Source: Marinobacter sp. ATCH36
GTDB lineage: Bacteria > Pseudomonadota > Gammaproteobacteria > Pseudomonadales > Oleiphilaceae
NCBI RefSeq assembly: GCF_023555055.1
Contig: NZ_JAMJPL010000010.1
Location: 1-48,134, forward strand
Reading direction: 5' to 3'
Length of the DNA stretch: 48,134 bases
The position numbers were made by a program, and so were the translations under genes. Position 1 is the first letter of the stretch; each line of letters opens with the position of its first letter. Positions 18,823 through 27,476 of this stretch are shown one piece after another. Under the pieces are notes generated by a model, which worked only from the letters and a program-made list of their open reading frames with translations, was not told where the DNA came from and made no database searches.

Positions 18823-18913
18823 TGTTACTGATCGCTCGTTTTTTAGATCAAGGGTGTTACCGTGAGGAACACAGGGTAACAAATGAGTGCGGGTTCACAT
18901 TTTCCCGGTAACA
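18823..18913. promoter_or_regulatory. Nested inverted-repeat activator site, probably for CbrB
   Basis: Four half-sites form two inverted repeats with one shared centre at 18868: TGTTAC at 18823 and 18855, GTAACA at 18876 and 18908. The inner pair reads TGTTACC ... GGTAACA. The same-direction halves are 32 bases apart on each side, about three helical turns. The centre lies roughly 145 bases upstream of the predicted sRNA start, a normal distance for a sigma54 enhancer. TGTTAC/GTAACA repeats have been reported for CbrB in pseudomonads as far as I recall. Confidence 0.75.
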
Positions 18914-18937
18914 CCGTTGCAGCCAGATGCAATTCCC

Positions 18938-20344
18938 TCAATTGCCTGAGCTCTTCTTGCGGGGAATGCCCAGGCGCTGGCGCCGCTCCCACAGGGACTT
19001 TCGGCTGATACCAAGTTTCTGCGCGAGCTCGGTTTCGCTCATGCGGTCCTGGTTCTCCAGTACAAAGTGCTGGAAATAGTCCTCGAGGGACAAATCACTG
19101 GTTGCTTCCGCGTCGCGCGAGAGCGTTTGTTCATTATTGCCTTCAACCAGGGAGTCCGGAATGTTTACGTCGCCGCCTTCGCCGTCCAGGTCCAGCAGGG
19201 ATGGGGTGATCAGGTCGTTGTCGCACAGAATGGTGGCCCGCTCAATCGCGTTTTCCAGTTCCCTGACATTACCTGGCCAGCGGTGTCTCTCGAGTGCGCG
19301 CATGGCTTCCGGTGTCAGGTTCAGGTCGGGTTTTCCCATTTTTTCGCCCTGACGCTTCAGGAATCGCTGCGCCAGGCCCAGGATGTCTGCCTGGCGTTCC
19401 CGCAGTGGGGGAATGCGAACCTGCATAACGTTCAGGCGATAAAACAGGTCCTCCCGAAACTCGCCGGTACGGGTCATGGCTTTGAGGTTGCGGTGTGTTG
19501 CGGCAATCATCCGCACGTCCACCTGGCGGCTCTGCGTGGAACCCACCTTGCGGATCTCTCCCTCCTGGAGCACTCGCAGCAGACGGGCCTGGGCTTCAGC
19601 GGGTAACTCGCCGATTTCATCCAGAAACAGGCTGCCGCCGTCTGCAGCCTCGATCAGACCTGTCCGTGCGGAAACGGCGCCGGTAAACGAGCCTTTTTCG
19701 TGGCCGAACAGTTCGGACTCGATCAGGCTTTCCGGAATCGCCGCGCAATTCACCGAAATGAGCGGATTGGCGGCGCGCGGGCTCATAAGATGCAATGCCC
19801 TGGCGGCGAGCTCTTTGCCAGTACCCGACTCACCCTGGATCAGTACAGTGGTTTCGGTAGGTGCCACCTTGCGTATCAGGGTGAACACCTTCTGCATGGC
19901 ATCACAATGGCCATACATGATGCTTGCCGGATCGCCGTCAGTATCAGCCGCAGTTCCGCGGGCGGTTTTCTCCTCCGGAGCTTTGCCTGCCTGTGGCTGC
20001 CTGGCAAGAATGCTCTCCACCGCTTCCAGCATTTCGTCGTGGTCGAAAGGCTTGGCGATGTATTCCACGGCCCCCATTTTCATGGAGTCGACGGCGGAGC
20101 GAAGGCTGGCATAGCTGGTCATGATCAGTACCGGAGTGTCCGGCGCGCGCCTGATCAGTTCGGTACCCGGCGCACCGGGTAATCGCAGGTCGGAAATGAT
20201 CAGGTCAAACTGTGCGGGGTCGTGGTTTTCTTCTGCTTCTTCGACCGAACCCGCGTCGGCGACTTCATAGCCGGCATGGGTAAGCAGTTTGCGAACCGCT
20301 GAGCGGATAATCTCTTCATCTTCTACGATCAGAATGCGAGGCAT
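18938..20344 (-). CDS. cbrB: Sigma54-dependent response regulator CbrB
   Basis: A 468-residue NtrC-type regulator. The receiver domain starts MPRILIVEDEEIIRSAV, with the phosphorylation Asp in LIISDLRLPG and Lys in YIAKPF. The AAA+ domain has the Walker A GESGTGKE, the sigma54-contact loop GSFTGA (Ser instead of Ala, a common variant) and Walker B GGSLFLDEIGEL. A Fis-type helix-turn-helix ends the protein (ETELAQKLGISRKSLWERR). The ATG at 20344 is chosen because the receiver begins there; it lies 7 bases past cbrA. It should respond to carbon/nitrogen status through CbrA and drive the sRNA just downstream. Confidence 0.93.
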   Translation of the reverse strand: MPRILIVEDEEIIRSAVRKLLTHAGYEVADAGSVEEAEENHDPAQFDLIISDLRLPGAPGTELIRRAPDTPVLIMTSYASLRSAVDSMKMGAVEYIAKPFDHDEMLEAVESILARQPQAGKAPEEKTARGTAADTDGDPASIMYGHCDAMQKVFTLIRKVAPTETTVLIQGESGTGKELAARALHLMSPRAANPLISVNCAAIPESLIESELFGHEKGSFTGAVSARTGLIEAADGGSLFLDEIGELPAEAQARLLRVLQEGEIRKVGSTQSRQVDVRMIAATHRNLKAMTRTGEFREDLFYRLNVMQVRIPPLRERQADILGLAQRFLKRQGEKMGKPDLNLTPEAMRALERHRWPGNVRELENAIERATILCDNDLITPSLLDLDGEGGDVNIPDSLVEGNNEQTLSRDAEATSDLSLEDYFQHFVLENQDRMSETELAQKLGISRKSLWERRQRLGIPRKKSSGN

Positions 20345-20351
20345 AACGGTT

Positions 20352-23312
20352 TTACGACCCTTGGTTCTGGCTGATGGCATTTCCGGTGCCCGGCTCGTAG
20401 GCAGGCAACCTAATACGCACGCGGGTTCCCCGGCCCAGGTCGGCATTCACCGGACTGTCCACCTGTAAGTTGCCATAGTGTTCTTCAATGATGCTGTACA
20501 CCAGTGATAACCCGAGGCCGGTCCCTTTGTTGGGTGCCTTGGTGGTGTAAAAAGGCTCGAAGATGTGGTCCAGTTGTTCTGGTGGTATGCCGGACCCTTC
20601 ATCGGTGACTTCGATAATAGCGGAGTAGCCATCAAGGTTTCCACTGACGCGGACCTTTCCACCTACCGGTGAGGCGTCACGGGCATTGGCCAGAAGGTTG
20701 ATAAATACCTGAACCAGCCTCTGCTCGTCGCCCAGAATCATCAGGTCTGCAGGGCAGTCGTTCACGTAGTGAACGCCCATGCTCTTATCGCTGAGTGAGA
20801 GCAGGTTGATGGACTCATCCACGCAGCGGCGGATGGTCACTGGCTCATAGCGGTTGGCATGGGCGTGGTTACCGGTGCGGGCAAAATTCATCAGTGACTG
20901 AAGAATGGTGGATATCCGCCGGGTTTGCTGCTGAATCTGGTCGGCGGTGGAGAGGATGTCCGGATCGTCGGTCTCAAGCTTCAGGTTCTGGGCCAGTGAC
21001 GAAATGCCGGTGACCGGGTTGCCAATTTCGTGGGCGACACCTGCCGCCAGCCGGCCTACCGAGGCCAACCGTTCGCTATGCATCAACTCGTCTTCAAGCA
21101 GGCGGGTTTCGGTCTGATCTTCCACCAGAATAATACTTCCGCCCTCGGTGTGATCAGGCCCGCTCAACGCTGCTTTGTGAAGATTCAGCCAGTGGGGCCT
21201 GCCTTTCAGGTCCAGCCTGTGTTTGTATCGATGCAGATCCTCGCCGCTGTTGAAGTCATCCAGCAACAGGTGCCAGTGCTCCGGCAATGCCATCAACCTT
21301 GCCCCCACCACGTCGTCGGCGGTGATGCCCGTGAGCGCTTCCATGGCGTTGTTCCACATCAGGATTTCGCCGTCTTCACCCACCGAGCAGGCAGGGATGG
21401 GCAGGTTCTGGAGAGTTTGGCGGTAATGCCTGCGCAGGTTGTCCAGTTCTCCGGCCAGCCCCGTCAGGCGGTTCTGGTAGTCGCCCAGGGCCCGTTCCAC
21501 GTAGCGGATATCCTGGGCCGTGCCGCCACTTGCCATGGGTTTGTAACCAAGGTGCCGTTTGACCAGGTCTCGTGCAACGGCGGGGCCGAGAAGGCCCGAT
21601 AGGTTCACCTCCACCCGGTCACGGAGCCGCCTGAGCTGATAGGGGCGATATTCCACATTTGGCAGCTTGAGCTGGGCCAATGCCCGCTCTACTTCCCGCC
21701 TGGCAACACCAAGGCCCAGTGGAACGGCCAGTTGCCGCACAAAATCTGCCGAGGAGGATGCCAGCAACTCCCTGCGCTGGGGGCGGGACAGTGCCCCGAG
21801 TGAGCAGGCTTCGGCGGCACCAGCCTCTTCAGCGGTGCTGGTGCTCAGAACTGAAATCAATGTAAACACGACAACGTTTACCGTCAGGCTGACGAAGGTA
21901 AAGATATGCCAGTTGCTGTAGTCCGGAACCAGCGGTGCCCCGAGGAACTCCAGCAGGTTGGCAGTGTGGGAAAATGGCAGCACTAGCGTGACTATCCAGA
22001 TAACCAGCCCGGATATCAGGCCCGCGATCAGCCCGCGACGGTTGCCTTCCGGCCAGTAGATAACCCCCAGAGCGCCGGGTAAAAGCTGGAGCATGCCGGA
22101 CAGGGAAATGGCCCCCAGAATGGACAGGTCAAGATTCTTGCCCAGGGTTTCGTGAAACAGCAGTGCCGCAAAAATGATGGCAGCAATCAGTACCCGCTTG
22201 ACCCATCTCAGCCAGTGGTAGATATCACCCTGGTCTTTCGGCGTGCGCAAAGGCAGAACTGCGTGGTTCAGTACCATGCCTGCCAACGCCAGTGTGCTGA
22301 CTATCATCAGTCCACTGGCCGCAGACAGGCCAGCGATGTACATCAATAGCGTCAGTGCCGGGCTGCCCAGCGCCTGGGCGGTGCCAATAGCGTAGAAGTC
22401 CGGGCCGGTGGTGGCAGCCAGCGCCTGGCCGCCCCAGAGAATCAGTGGCACCGGCAGGCCCAGCAGCAACAGGTATAGAGGAAGGCCCCAGCTTGCCTTC
22501 GCCAGCGCCTTGGGGGACGGGTTCTCGCTGAACGTCATGTGATACATATGCGGAAGCACCAGGGCGCCGGCAAAGGACATCAGCATCAGGGCACGCCAGC
22601 TACCGTCGTCGATGCTCATGGTCATGGAGCTGACCGGTGTGCTTTGATCCGCCAGCCAGCCTTCCAGCCCTGCCATGCCATCGAACACGCCGAACAGAAT
22701 CACACCACCGAGGGTCAGCAGCGCGAACAGTTTGACGATCGAGTCGAAGGCGATGGCAAGAACCAGGCCCTGGTGATTGTCCGACCCCTGGCTGCGCCGC
22801 GTGCCAAACAGCATGGCGAACAGAACCACGATGATGCTGAACAAAACGCTGATCAGCCGGGGTGAGGTGTCTGGTGCCAACAGGCTGGCGGATGTGGAAA
22901 CTGCCTGAATCTGCATGCTCAGCAGGGCCAGTATGGCGGTGCCGGAACAGACGGTGACAAGGGTTCCTGCCCACTGGCTGCGATAGCGATAGGCAAACAG
23001 GTCGGCAAGGGATGTGAGCTGGTAAGCGCGGCCGATACGCATGATCGGGTTGAGCAGCACGGGCGCCAGCAGGAAGGCACCACTGATGCCCAGGTAGTAG
23101 GCCAGGAAGCCGAATCCGGACTCCGCAGCTATTCCCACCGCAGCGTAGACTGCCCAGATGCCGGCATAAACGCCAAGGCTCAGGGTATAGACCAGGGGGT
23201 GTCTGACCCAGCTGCGGGGCAGTACGCCTTTTTCGGTGATCCACGCGATACCGAACAGCAATACCAGGTACAGCAGACTGGCCAATAACAGGCCGGGAGC
23301 ACTAAAACTCAT
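20352..23312 (-). CDS. cbrA: Sensor histidine kinase CbrA with transporter-like domain
   Basis: A 986-residue protein (P. aeruginosa CbrA is about 980). The first half is a sodium-solute-symporter-like domain with about 12-13 membrane segments. A soluble linker (near 520-590), a PAS-like domain (LPIPACSVGEDGEILMWNN, about 660) and a histidine kinase follow, with the phospho-acceptor in VAHEIGNPVTGISSL. The ATP-binding domain shows NLLANARDAS, DEGSGIPPEQ and GTGLGLSLVYSI. The ATG at 23312 (MSFSAPGLLLASLLYL) is preferred to an earlier frame start because it begins the first membrane helix. It overlaps the small upstream gene by 11 bases. Confidence 0.93.
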   Translation of the reverse strand: MSFSAPGLLLASLLYLVLLFGIAWITEKGVLPRSWVRHPLVYTLSLGVYAGIWAVYAAVGIAAESGFGFLAYYLGISGAFLLAPVLLNPIMRIGRAYQLTSLADLFAYRYRSQWAGTLVTVCSGTAILALLSMQIQAVSTSASLLAPDTSPRLISVLFSIIVVLFAMLFGTRRSQGSDNHQGLVLAIAFDSIVKLFALLTLGGVILFGVFDGMAGLEGWLADQSTPVSSMTMSIDDGSWRALMLMSFAGALVLPHMYHMTFSENPSPKALAKASWGLPLYLLLLGLPVPLILWGGQALAATTGPDFYAIGTAQALGSPALTLLMYIAGLSAASGLMIVSTLALAGMVLNHAVLPLRTPKDQGDIYHWLRWVKRVLIAAIIFAALLFHETLGKNLDLSILGAISLSGMLQLLPGALGVIYWPEGNRRGLIAGLISGLVIWIVTLVLPFSHTANLLEFLGAPLVPDYSNWHIFTFVSLTVNVVVFTLISVLSTSTAEEAGAAEACSLGALSRPQRRELLASSSADFVRQLAVPLGLGVARREVERALAQLKLPNVEYRPYQLRRLRDRVEVNLSGLLGPAVARDLVKRHLGYKPMASGGTAQDIRYVERALGDYQNRLTGLAGELDNLRRHYRQTLQNLPIPACSVGEDGEILMWNNAMEALTGITADDVVGARLMALPEHWHLLLDDFNSGEDLHRYKHRLDLKGRPHWLNLHKAALSGPDHTEGGSIILVEDQTETRLLEDELMHSERLASVGRLAAGVAHEIGNPVTGISSLAQNLKLETDDPDILSTADQIQQQTRRISTILQSLMNFARTGNHAHANRYEPVTIRRCVDESINLLSLSDKSMGVHYVNDCPADLMILGDEQRLVQVFINLLANARDASPVGGKVRVSGNLDGYSAIIEVTDEGSGIPPEQLDHIFEPFYTTKAPNKGTGLGLSLVYSIIEEHYGNLQVDSPVNADLGRGTRVRIRLPAYEPGTGNAISQNQGS

Positions 23313-23478
23313 TGGGATCCCGGCGCCATTCCAGCCAGAAGCCAATTGCAATCAGACCGGCCCAGATGACGTATGGGCTGTACCAGGCATTCTCCGGTGA
23401 AGTCCACCAGTCAAGAATGTTGGGCGAGAAAATGTAGATGGCCAGAACCAGAAGGAAGACCAGACGGTAGATATACAT
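23302..23478 (-). CDS. cbrX: CbrX-like small membrane protein upstream of cbrA
   Basis: A 58-residue protein with two hydrophobic segments (LVFLLVLAIYIFS and VIWAGLIAIGFWL), a middle containing DWWTSPENAWYSPY, and a charged end EWRRDPNEF. Its last 11 bases overlap the start of cbrA, which fits translational coupling. A small gene called cbrX is described at this place in Pseudomonas putida; I assign the name from position and type only. The GTG at 23496 would add six residues; neither start has a strong ribosome site. Confidence 0.72.
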   Translation of the reverse strand: MYIYRLVFLLVLAIYIFSPNILDWWTSPENAWYSPYVIWAGLIAIGFWLEWRRDPNEF

Positions 23479-23528
23479 CAGGCATGATATCCGCACTGTC
23501 GTTTGAGTGAAGCTTTATAACACGTCGC

Positions 23529-24401
23529 TCACCGGGCTGTCAGGTGAATCCGCTCCGGTGCCCAGTTGGCTGTAGCCAGGTCGAGCAGGGTATCGATGTC
23601 TTTGGCTCCCGACAACAGACCTGAGTCCTGCCCCAGGGCCGCCAGGGCCCGTTGCAGATTGTCTTTTGCTAGCTGGTCATCCAGCGCCGGGGCATGATTC
23701 TGTTTGCTGAGTTTCTGCCCTTCATCGTTGAGTATGACCGGAATGTGCATCCAGTGGGGCGGCTGAGCCCCCAGGGCGCGGTAGATCTGCTGTTGCTGAG
23801 CGGTCATGTCCAGCAGGTCCGAGCCCCTGACCACGTGGGTAATGCCTTGATCAATGTCGTCTGCCACCACCGCCAGTTGATAGGCATAAAATCCTTCCTT
23901 TCTGAGGATGACCGGGTCGTCCAGTTCGGCATGCACGGTTTGCGATTGGGGCCCAAGCAATTGATCGTGCCACTCACTGTGCTCGTCGTGAAGCGCAAAC
24001 CGGATAGCGTACGGGCGCTCGCCAGGCTCGGCATGGCCTTCGCGGCAGCCTTCAGGGTGTCGGCCGCCATGCTCCTTGAGTTGCTTGCGTGAACAGGCGC
24101 AGCGGTAGGCCAGCCCACACTCCAGCAACCGGTCAATCAGGCGGTGGTAATGGGCATGGCGCTCAGACTGGAAACGTACCGGTTCATCTGAGTGCAGCCC
24201 ATGGGCGTCAAGGCTTGCCAGTATTCTATCGGTGGCTTCCGGGGATTCCCTCAGCGGGTCGAGGTCTTCAATCCGCACCAGCCAGATGCCATTGTGGCTG
24301 CGGGCTTCCAGGAAGCTGGCAACCGCCGTTACCAGCGAACCAAAATGAAGCGGGCCGGTAGGCGAGGGTGCAAAGCGGCCCCGGTAAAGAGGTTCAGTCA
24401 T
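23529..24401 (-). CDS. gluQ: Glutamyl-Q tRNA(Asp) synthetase
   Basis: A 290-residue truncated glutamyl-tRNA-synthetase homolog that attaches Glu to queuosine of tRNA-Asp. It has RGRFAPSPTGPLHFGSLVTA with the HIGH-like site, the zinc ligands in YRCACSR and HPEGCREGH, VRGSDLLDMTAQQQQIYRALG, and a KLSKQN version of KMSKS. It lacks the anticodon-binding half of GltX, as expected for GluQ. It lies between dksA and cbrX-cbrA, the usual gammaproteobacterial order. Confidence 0.96.
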   Translation of the reverse strand: MTEPLYRGRFAPSPTGPLHFGSLVTAVASFLEARSHNGIWLVRIEDLDPLRESPEATDRILASLDAHGLHSDEPVRFQSERHAHYHRLIDRLLECGLAYRCACSRKQLKEHGGRHPEGCREGHAEPGERPYAIRFALHDEHSEWHDQLLGPQSQTVHAELDDPVILRKEGFYAYQLAVVADDIDQGITHVVRGSDLLDMTAQQQQIYRALGAQPPHWMHIPVILNDEGQKLSKQNHAPALDDQLAKDNLQRALAALGQDSGLLSGAKDIDTLLDLATANWAPERIHLTAR

Positions 24402-24454
24402 GGTCTGTGACTGCCGGCCCCAGCTCGGGGACCAGCGTTCTCAGGAAGTGGACA

Positions 24455-24895
24455 TTAAATGCCAGTCTGGCGCTCGCGGATTTCGGCGAGAGTCTTGCAG
24501 TCGATGCACAGAGTCGCAGTGGGGCGCGCCTCAAGGCGGCGGATGCCGATTTCAACACCGCACTGATCGCAGAAGCCGTAGTCATCTTTGTCGATGCGGT
24601 CGATTGTCTGGTCAATTTTCTTGATCAGCTTGCGCTCGCGGTCACGGGTGCGCAGTTCCAGGCTGAATTCCTCTTCCTGGGTTGCGCGGTCGCTGGGGTC
24701 CGCGTAATTTGCTGCGTCTTCCTGCATATGGTGCATGGTGCGATCGACTTCTTCCATCAGCTCCTGTTTCCACTGCAGAAGCAGATCCTTGAAGTGCTCG
24801 AGCATCTCGGCACTCATATATTCTTCACCCTTTTTCATTTCATAGGGGGTGAAGTTGGTAATACGTTCGCTTGGTTGTGCTGCAGTATTTGCCAT
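24455..24895 (-). CDS. dksA: RNA polymerase-binding transcription factor DksA
   Basis: A 146-residue protein that enters the RNA polymerase secondary channel and acts with ppGpp. The coiled-coil stretch includes DPSDRATQEEEFSLELRTRDRERKLI, with the conserved DxxDxA tip motif. The four-Cys zinc finger is complete (CDQCGVEIGIRRLEA ... LCIDCKTLAEIRE). Length matches E. coli (151). First gene of the minus-strand dksA-gluQ-cbr run, divergent from sfsA. Confidence 0.97.
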   Translation of the reverse strand: MANTAAQPSERITNFTPYEMKKGEEYMSAEMLEHFKDLLLQWKQELMEEVDRTMHHMQEDAANYADPSDRATQEEEFSLELRTRDRERKLIKKIDQTIDRIDKDDYGFCDQCGVEIGIRRLEARPTATLCIDCKTLAEIRERQTGI

Positions 24896-25013
24896 AAATA
24901 CGGCCTCTTATAATCCTGAAAAGCACTCGCCCTGGAGCGGGAATTTGCGGAAAATAGCAGATTAGTCCCAAGGGCGCCAGCCTTGTAACAACAACTTTAG
25001 CATGGAGTCATGA

Positions 25014-25742
25014 ATGAAGTTACCCGCGCCGCTGATCGAGGGCAGGCTGATTCGCCGTTATAAACGTTTCCTTGCAGACGTATTGTTGCAGGATGGCAAT
25101 GAGGTGGTCGCACATTGTCCCAACACCGGCTCCATGCTGGGCTGCCAGCCGCCGGATGCGAGGGTCTGGTTGAGCACCAGTGACAACCCCAGGCGCAAGC
25201 TGAAATACACCTGGGAGCTGGTTGAAACGTCCCCTGACGAAATGGCCTGTATCAATACGTCGCGGCCCAATAACCAGGCACGGGAAGCGATTGAGCAGGG
25301 CACAGTGCCGGAGCTGTCGGGTTACGGGGTATGCAAGGCAGAGGTGCGGTACGGTGCGGAGAAAAGCAGGATCGACCTCCACCTGTCTGGCCACAAAGAC
25401 CTTGCCGATGCCTGGGTAGAGGTGAAGAACGTCACCTTGTGTGACGATGGCCTGGGGTACTTTCCGGACGCGGTGACGACAAGAGGCCAGAAACACTTGC
25501 GGGAGCTGATGGCCCAGGCCCGCGCCGGAGAGCGGGCGGTGCTGTTTTTTGTGGTCAACCATACCGGGATAACCAGCGTGCGGCCGGCGGATCATATCGA
25601 CCGTGCCTACGGTGAGCTGTTGCGCGAGGCACACGCCGCCGGCGTTGAGCTGCTGGCCTACAGGGCAGCGCTCACCGGCCTGGAGGGGCCGGATGGGGAT
25701 ATATCGCTGGTGAAGCCAGTGCCCGTCATTCTGAAAGGCTGA
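25014..25742 (+). CDS. sfsA: SfsA sugar-fermentation-stimulation family protein
   Basis: A 242-residue protein like E. coli SfsA (234). Typical traits are LIEGRLIRRYKRFLADV at the amino end, AHCPNTGSMLGC, SRIDLHLSG, WVEVKNVTL, FPDAVTTRGQKHLRELM and AVLFFVVNHTG. The fold has an OB-like amino domain and a nuclease-like carboxyl domain. A DNA-binding or sugar-gene regulatory role has been proposed but the true function is uncertain. GGAG lies 7 bases before the ATG. Divergent from dksA. Confidence 0.93.
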   Translation: MKLPAPLIEGRLIRRYKRFLADVLLQDGNEVVAHCPNTGSMLGCQPPDARVWLSTSDNPRRKLKYTWELVETSPDEMACINTSRPNNQAREAIEQGTVPELSGYGVCKAEVRYGAEKSRIDLHLSGHKDLADAWVEVKNVTLCDDGLGYFPDAVTTRGQKHLRELMAQARAGERAVLFFVVNHTGITSVRPADHIDRAYGELLREAHAAGVELLAYRAALTGLEGPDGDISLVKPVPVILKG

Positions 25743-25773
25743 CGGGCACCGTGCCTGCCGCCTGCGCCAGGAT

Positions 25774-27351
25774 TCAGGCGCTGGGCAGGCCGAAATGCTG
25801 GCGGATACGGTCTGCAACAGCTTCGGCCACGTGTTCCTGATCGGTGTGCAGGTGGATGGTGTGAGTTTTTTCGTCGGTGGTCAGTGGCTCAAACCAGGTT
25901 TCCTGCACTTCAAGCAGCTCTTCGGTGGCCTCGGAGGCATCATCAGCGCGCTTGCGAATCCACTCCCGGCGGCTTTCCAGAGGCGCTTCACAGTGGATCA
26001 GCGCGAATGGCATGCCCCGGCTTTCCGCGACGTCCGCCAGTAGTTCACGTTCGGCCTGTTTCAGACAGGCCGCGTCCACGATAACTGGCATGCCCCCTGC
26101 CAGTAGCTCGCCGGCAAGATCCGCCAGGTGCTGGTAAGTGCGCTGGTTGGCCTCTTCGGTATAGAGGTTTTCACCAGTGGGAGACTTGCTCTGATCCAGC
26201 GGCCCCAACCCGAAAAGCCGCTTACGTTCGACATCCGAGCGTAACCGGATCAACCCCAGCTCGGCGGCCATGGAGCTGCTTACCAGTGATTTGCCACTGG
26301 CGGACAGCCCGGTGGTGGCCAGTAGGTAAGGGTTGGGAATAATGCTGTAATCTTCCGCCAGTTGGGCATAATCGCGGTACTTCTGCATCAGGCCTTCTTT
26401 GTCAGCATCTGTGAGCGACGGGTTGCCCATGGTAAACAGAGCAATCTTGGCGCGAACCATGGCGCGATAGGCCTTGTACAATGGTAGTAGGGGCAGGGCG
26501 TCGAAATCGCCCCGGTATTCCAGGTAAGTATTCAGCACCAGGTTGGCCAGTTCCGGCTCGCGGCGGGACTCCAGGTCCATCAGCAGGAAAGCCAGGTCGT
26601 TGATGACGTCGATCCAGCGGAAGGGCTCGCTGAATTCGATGCAGTCGAACACGGTTACTTTATCTTCGTACACGGTGATGTTCGCCAGATGCAGATCGCC
26701 ATGGCATTCGCGAACAAAGCCGCCGTCGTAACGTTGTGCAATCAGGGCAGACTGGCGCTCGAAGGTGGTACGGGTCCATTGCTCCAGGTTGTCCAGCTGC
26801 AACAGAAGCGTTTCGTCTTCAATCATCGGGCGGATCTGGTCGAAGTTTTCCTGCATGCCGGCGTAGACTGCCTCTGGCGTTCCCAGAGGTTTGCCGGGGG
26901 TGACCGGTGGCTGGGTTTCATGGAAGTCAGCCACCTGGCGGGCCAGGCTGGTGAGCAGTTCTGGCGTCAGCTTGCTGTTTTCCTGGCGCACGTCGAACAG
27001 GTCGTTCTGGTCGAACTGGCGCATACAAATGGCGTACTCGAAGGCTTCGCCCTGGCCGCCAAGTTCCGGGGCGTCCGATGAGCCGGTGATGGGCAGAACG
27101 TCCAGGTACAGGTTTTCGGCAAGGCGGCGGTTGAGGCGAAGCTCTTCTTCGCAGAAGCGTTTGCGCCGCTCCAGTGTTGAAAAATCCAGGAATCCGAAAT
27201 CCATGGGTTTCTTGATCTTGTAGGCGAAGTCGCCCGTCAGGATAACCCAGGAGATATGCGTCTCGAGAACCTGAAATTCTTTCACCGGGTGGTCATAAAG
27301 CGCCGGATCCTGCAGTGCCAGAATCAGGTTGTCGGAATTTGCATCGCTCAC
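25774..27351 (-). CDS. Bifunctional phosphotransferase-like / P-loop kinase protein
   Basis: A 525-residue two-domain protein. The amino half resembles aminoglycoside phosphotransferase-like kinases: GDFAYKIKKPMDFGFLDFS, ECHGDLHLANI as the catalytic loop, and FDCIEFSEPFRWIDVINDLAF as the metal-binding motif. The carboxyl half begins with a P-loop, GLSASGKS, and resembles small-molecule kinases and AAA ATPases. The pair is known as a conserved fusion of unknown substrate. The start is the GTG at 27351, which follows AAGGAGAGAG; earlier codons in frame lack a ribosome site. Divergent from mrcB. Confidence 0.83.
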   Translation of the reverse strand: MSDANSDNLILALQDPALYDHPVKEFQVLETHISWVILTGDFAYKIKKPMDFGFLDFSTLERRKRFCEEELRLNRRLAENLYLDVLPITGSSDAPELGGQGEAFEYAICMRQFDQNDLFDVRQENSKLTPELLTSLARQVADFHETQPPVTPGKPLGTPEAVYAGMQENFDQIRPMIEDETLLLQLDNLEQWTRTTFERQSALIAQRYDGGFVRECHGDLHLANITVYEDKVTVFDCIEFSEPFRWIDVINDLAFLLMDLESRREPELANLVLNTYLEYRGDFDALPLLPLYKAYRAMVRAKIALFTMGNPSLTDADKEGLMQKYRDYAQLAEDYSIIPNPYLLATTGLSASGKSLVSSSMAAELGLIRLRSDVERKRLFGLGPLDQSKSPTGENLYTEEANQRTYQHLADLAGELLAGGMPVIVDAACLKQAERELLADVAESRGMPFALIHCEAPLESRREWIRKRADDASEATEELLEVQETWFEPLTTDEKTHTIHLHTDQEHVAEAVADRIRQHFGLPSA

Positions 27352-27461
27352 GGCTCTCTCCTTGGGTTCCTCGAACTCGTTGATTTTTCTTGCGCCTATC
27401 ATAACGGGCAGATTACAGAAATAACACACGGATGGCCTGCCTCACCGATGCCCCGATTCGT

Positions 27462-27476
27462 TATAATCCCGCCATG
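27462..27476 (+). promoter_or_regulatory. -10 box directly before the mrcB start
   Basis: A perfect TATAAT (27462-27467) lies only 6 bases before the likely mrcB ATG at 27474. Transcription from it would begin at or just before the ATG and give a leaderless message. No -35 match is visible, so it may be chance. Confidence 0.35.
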
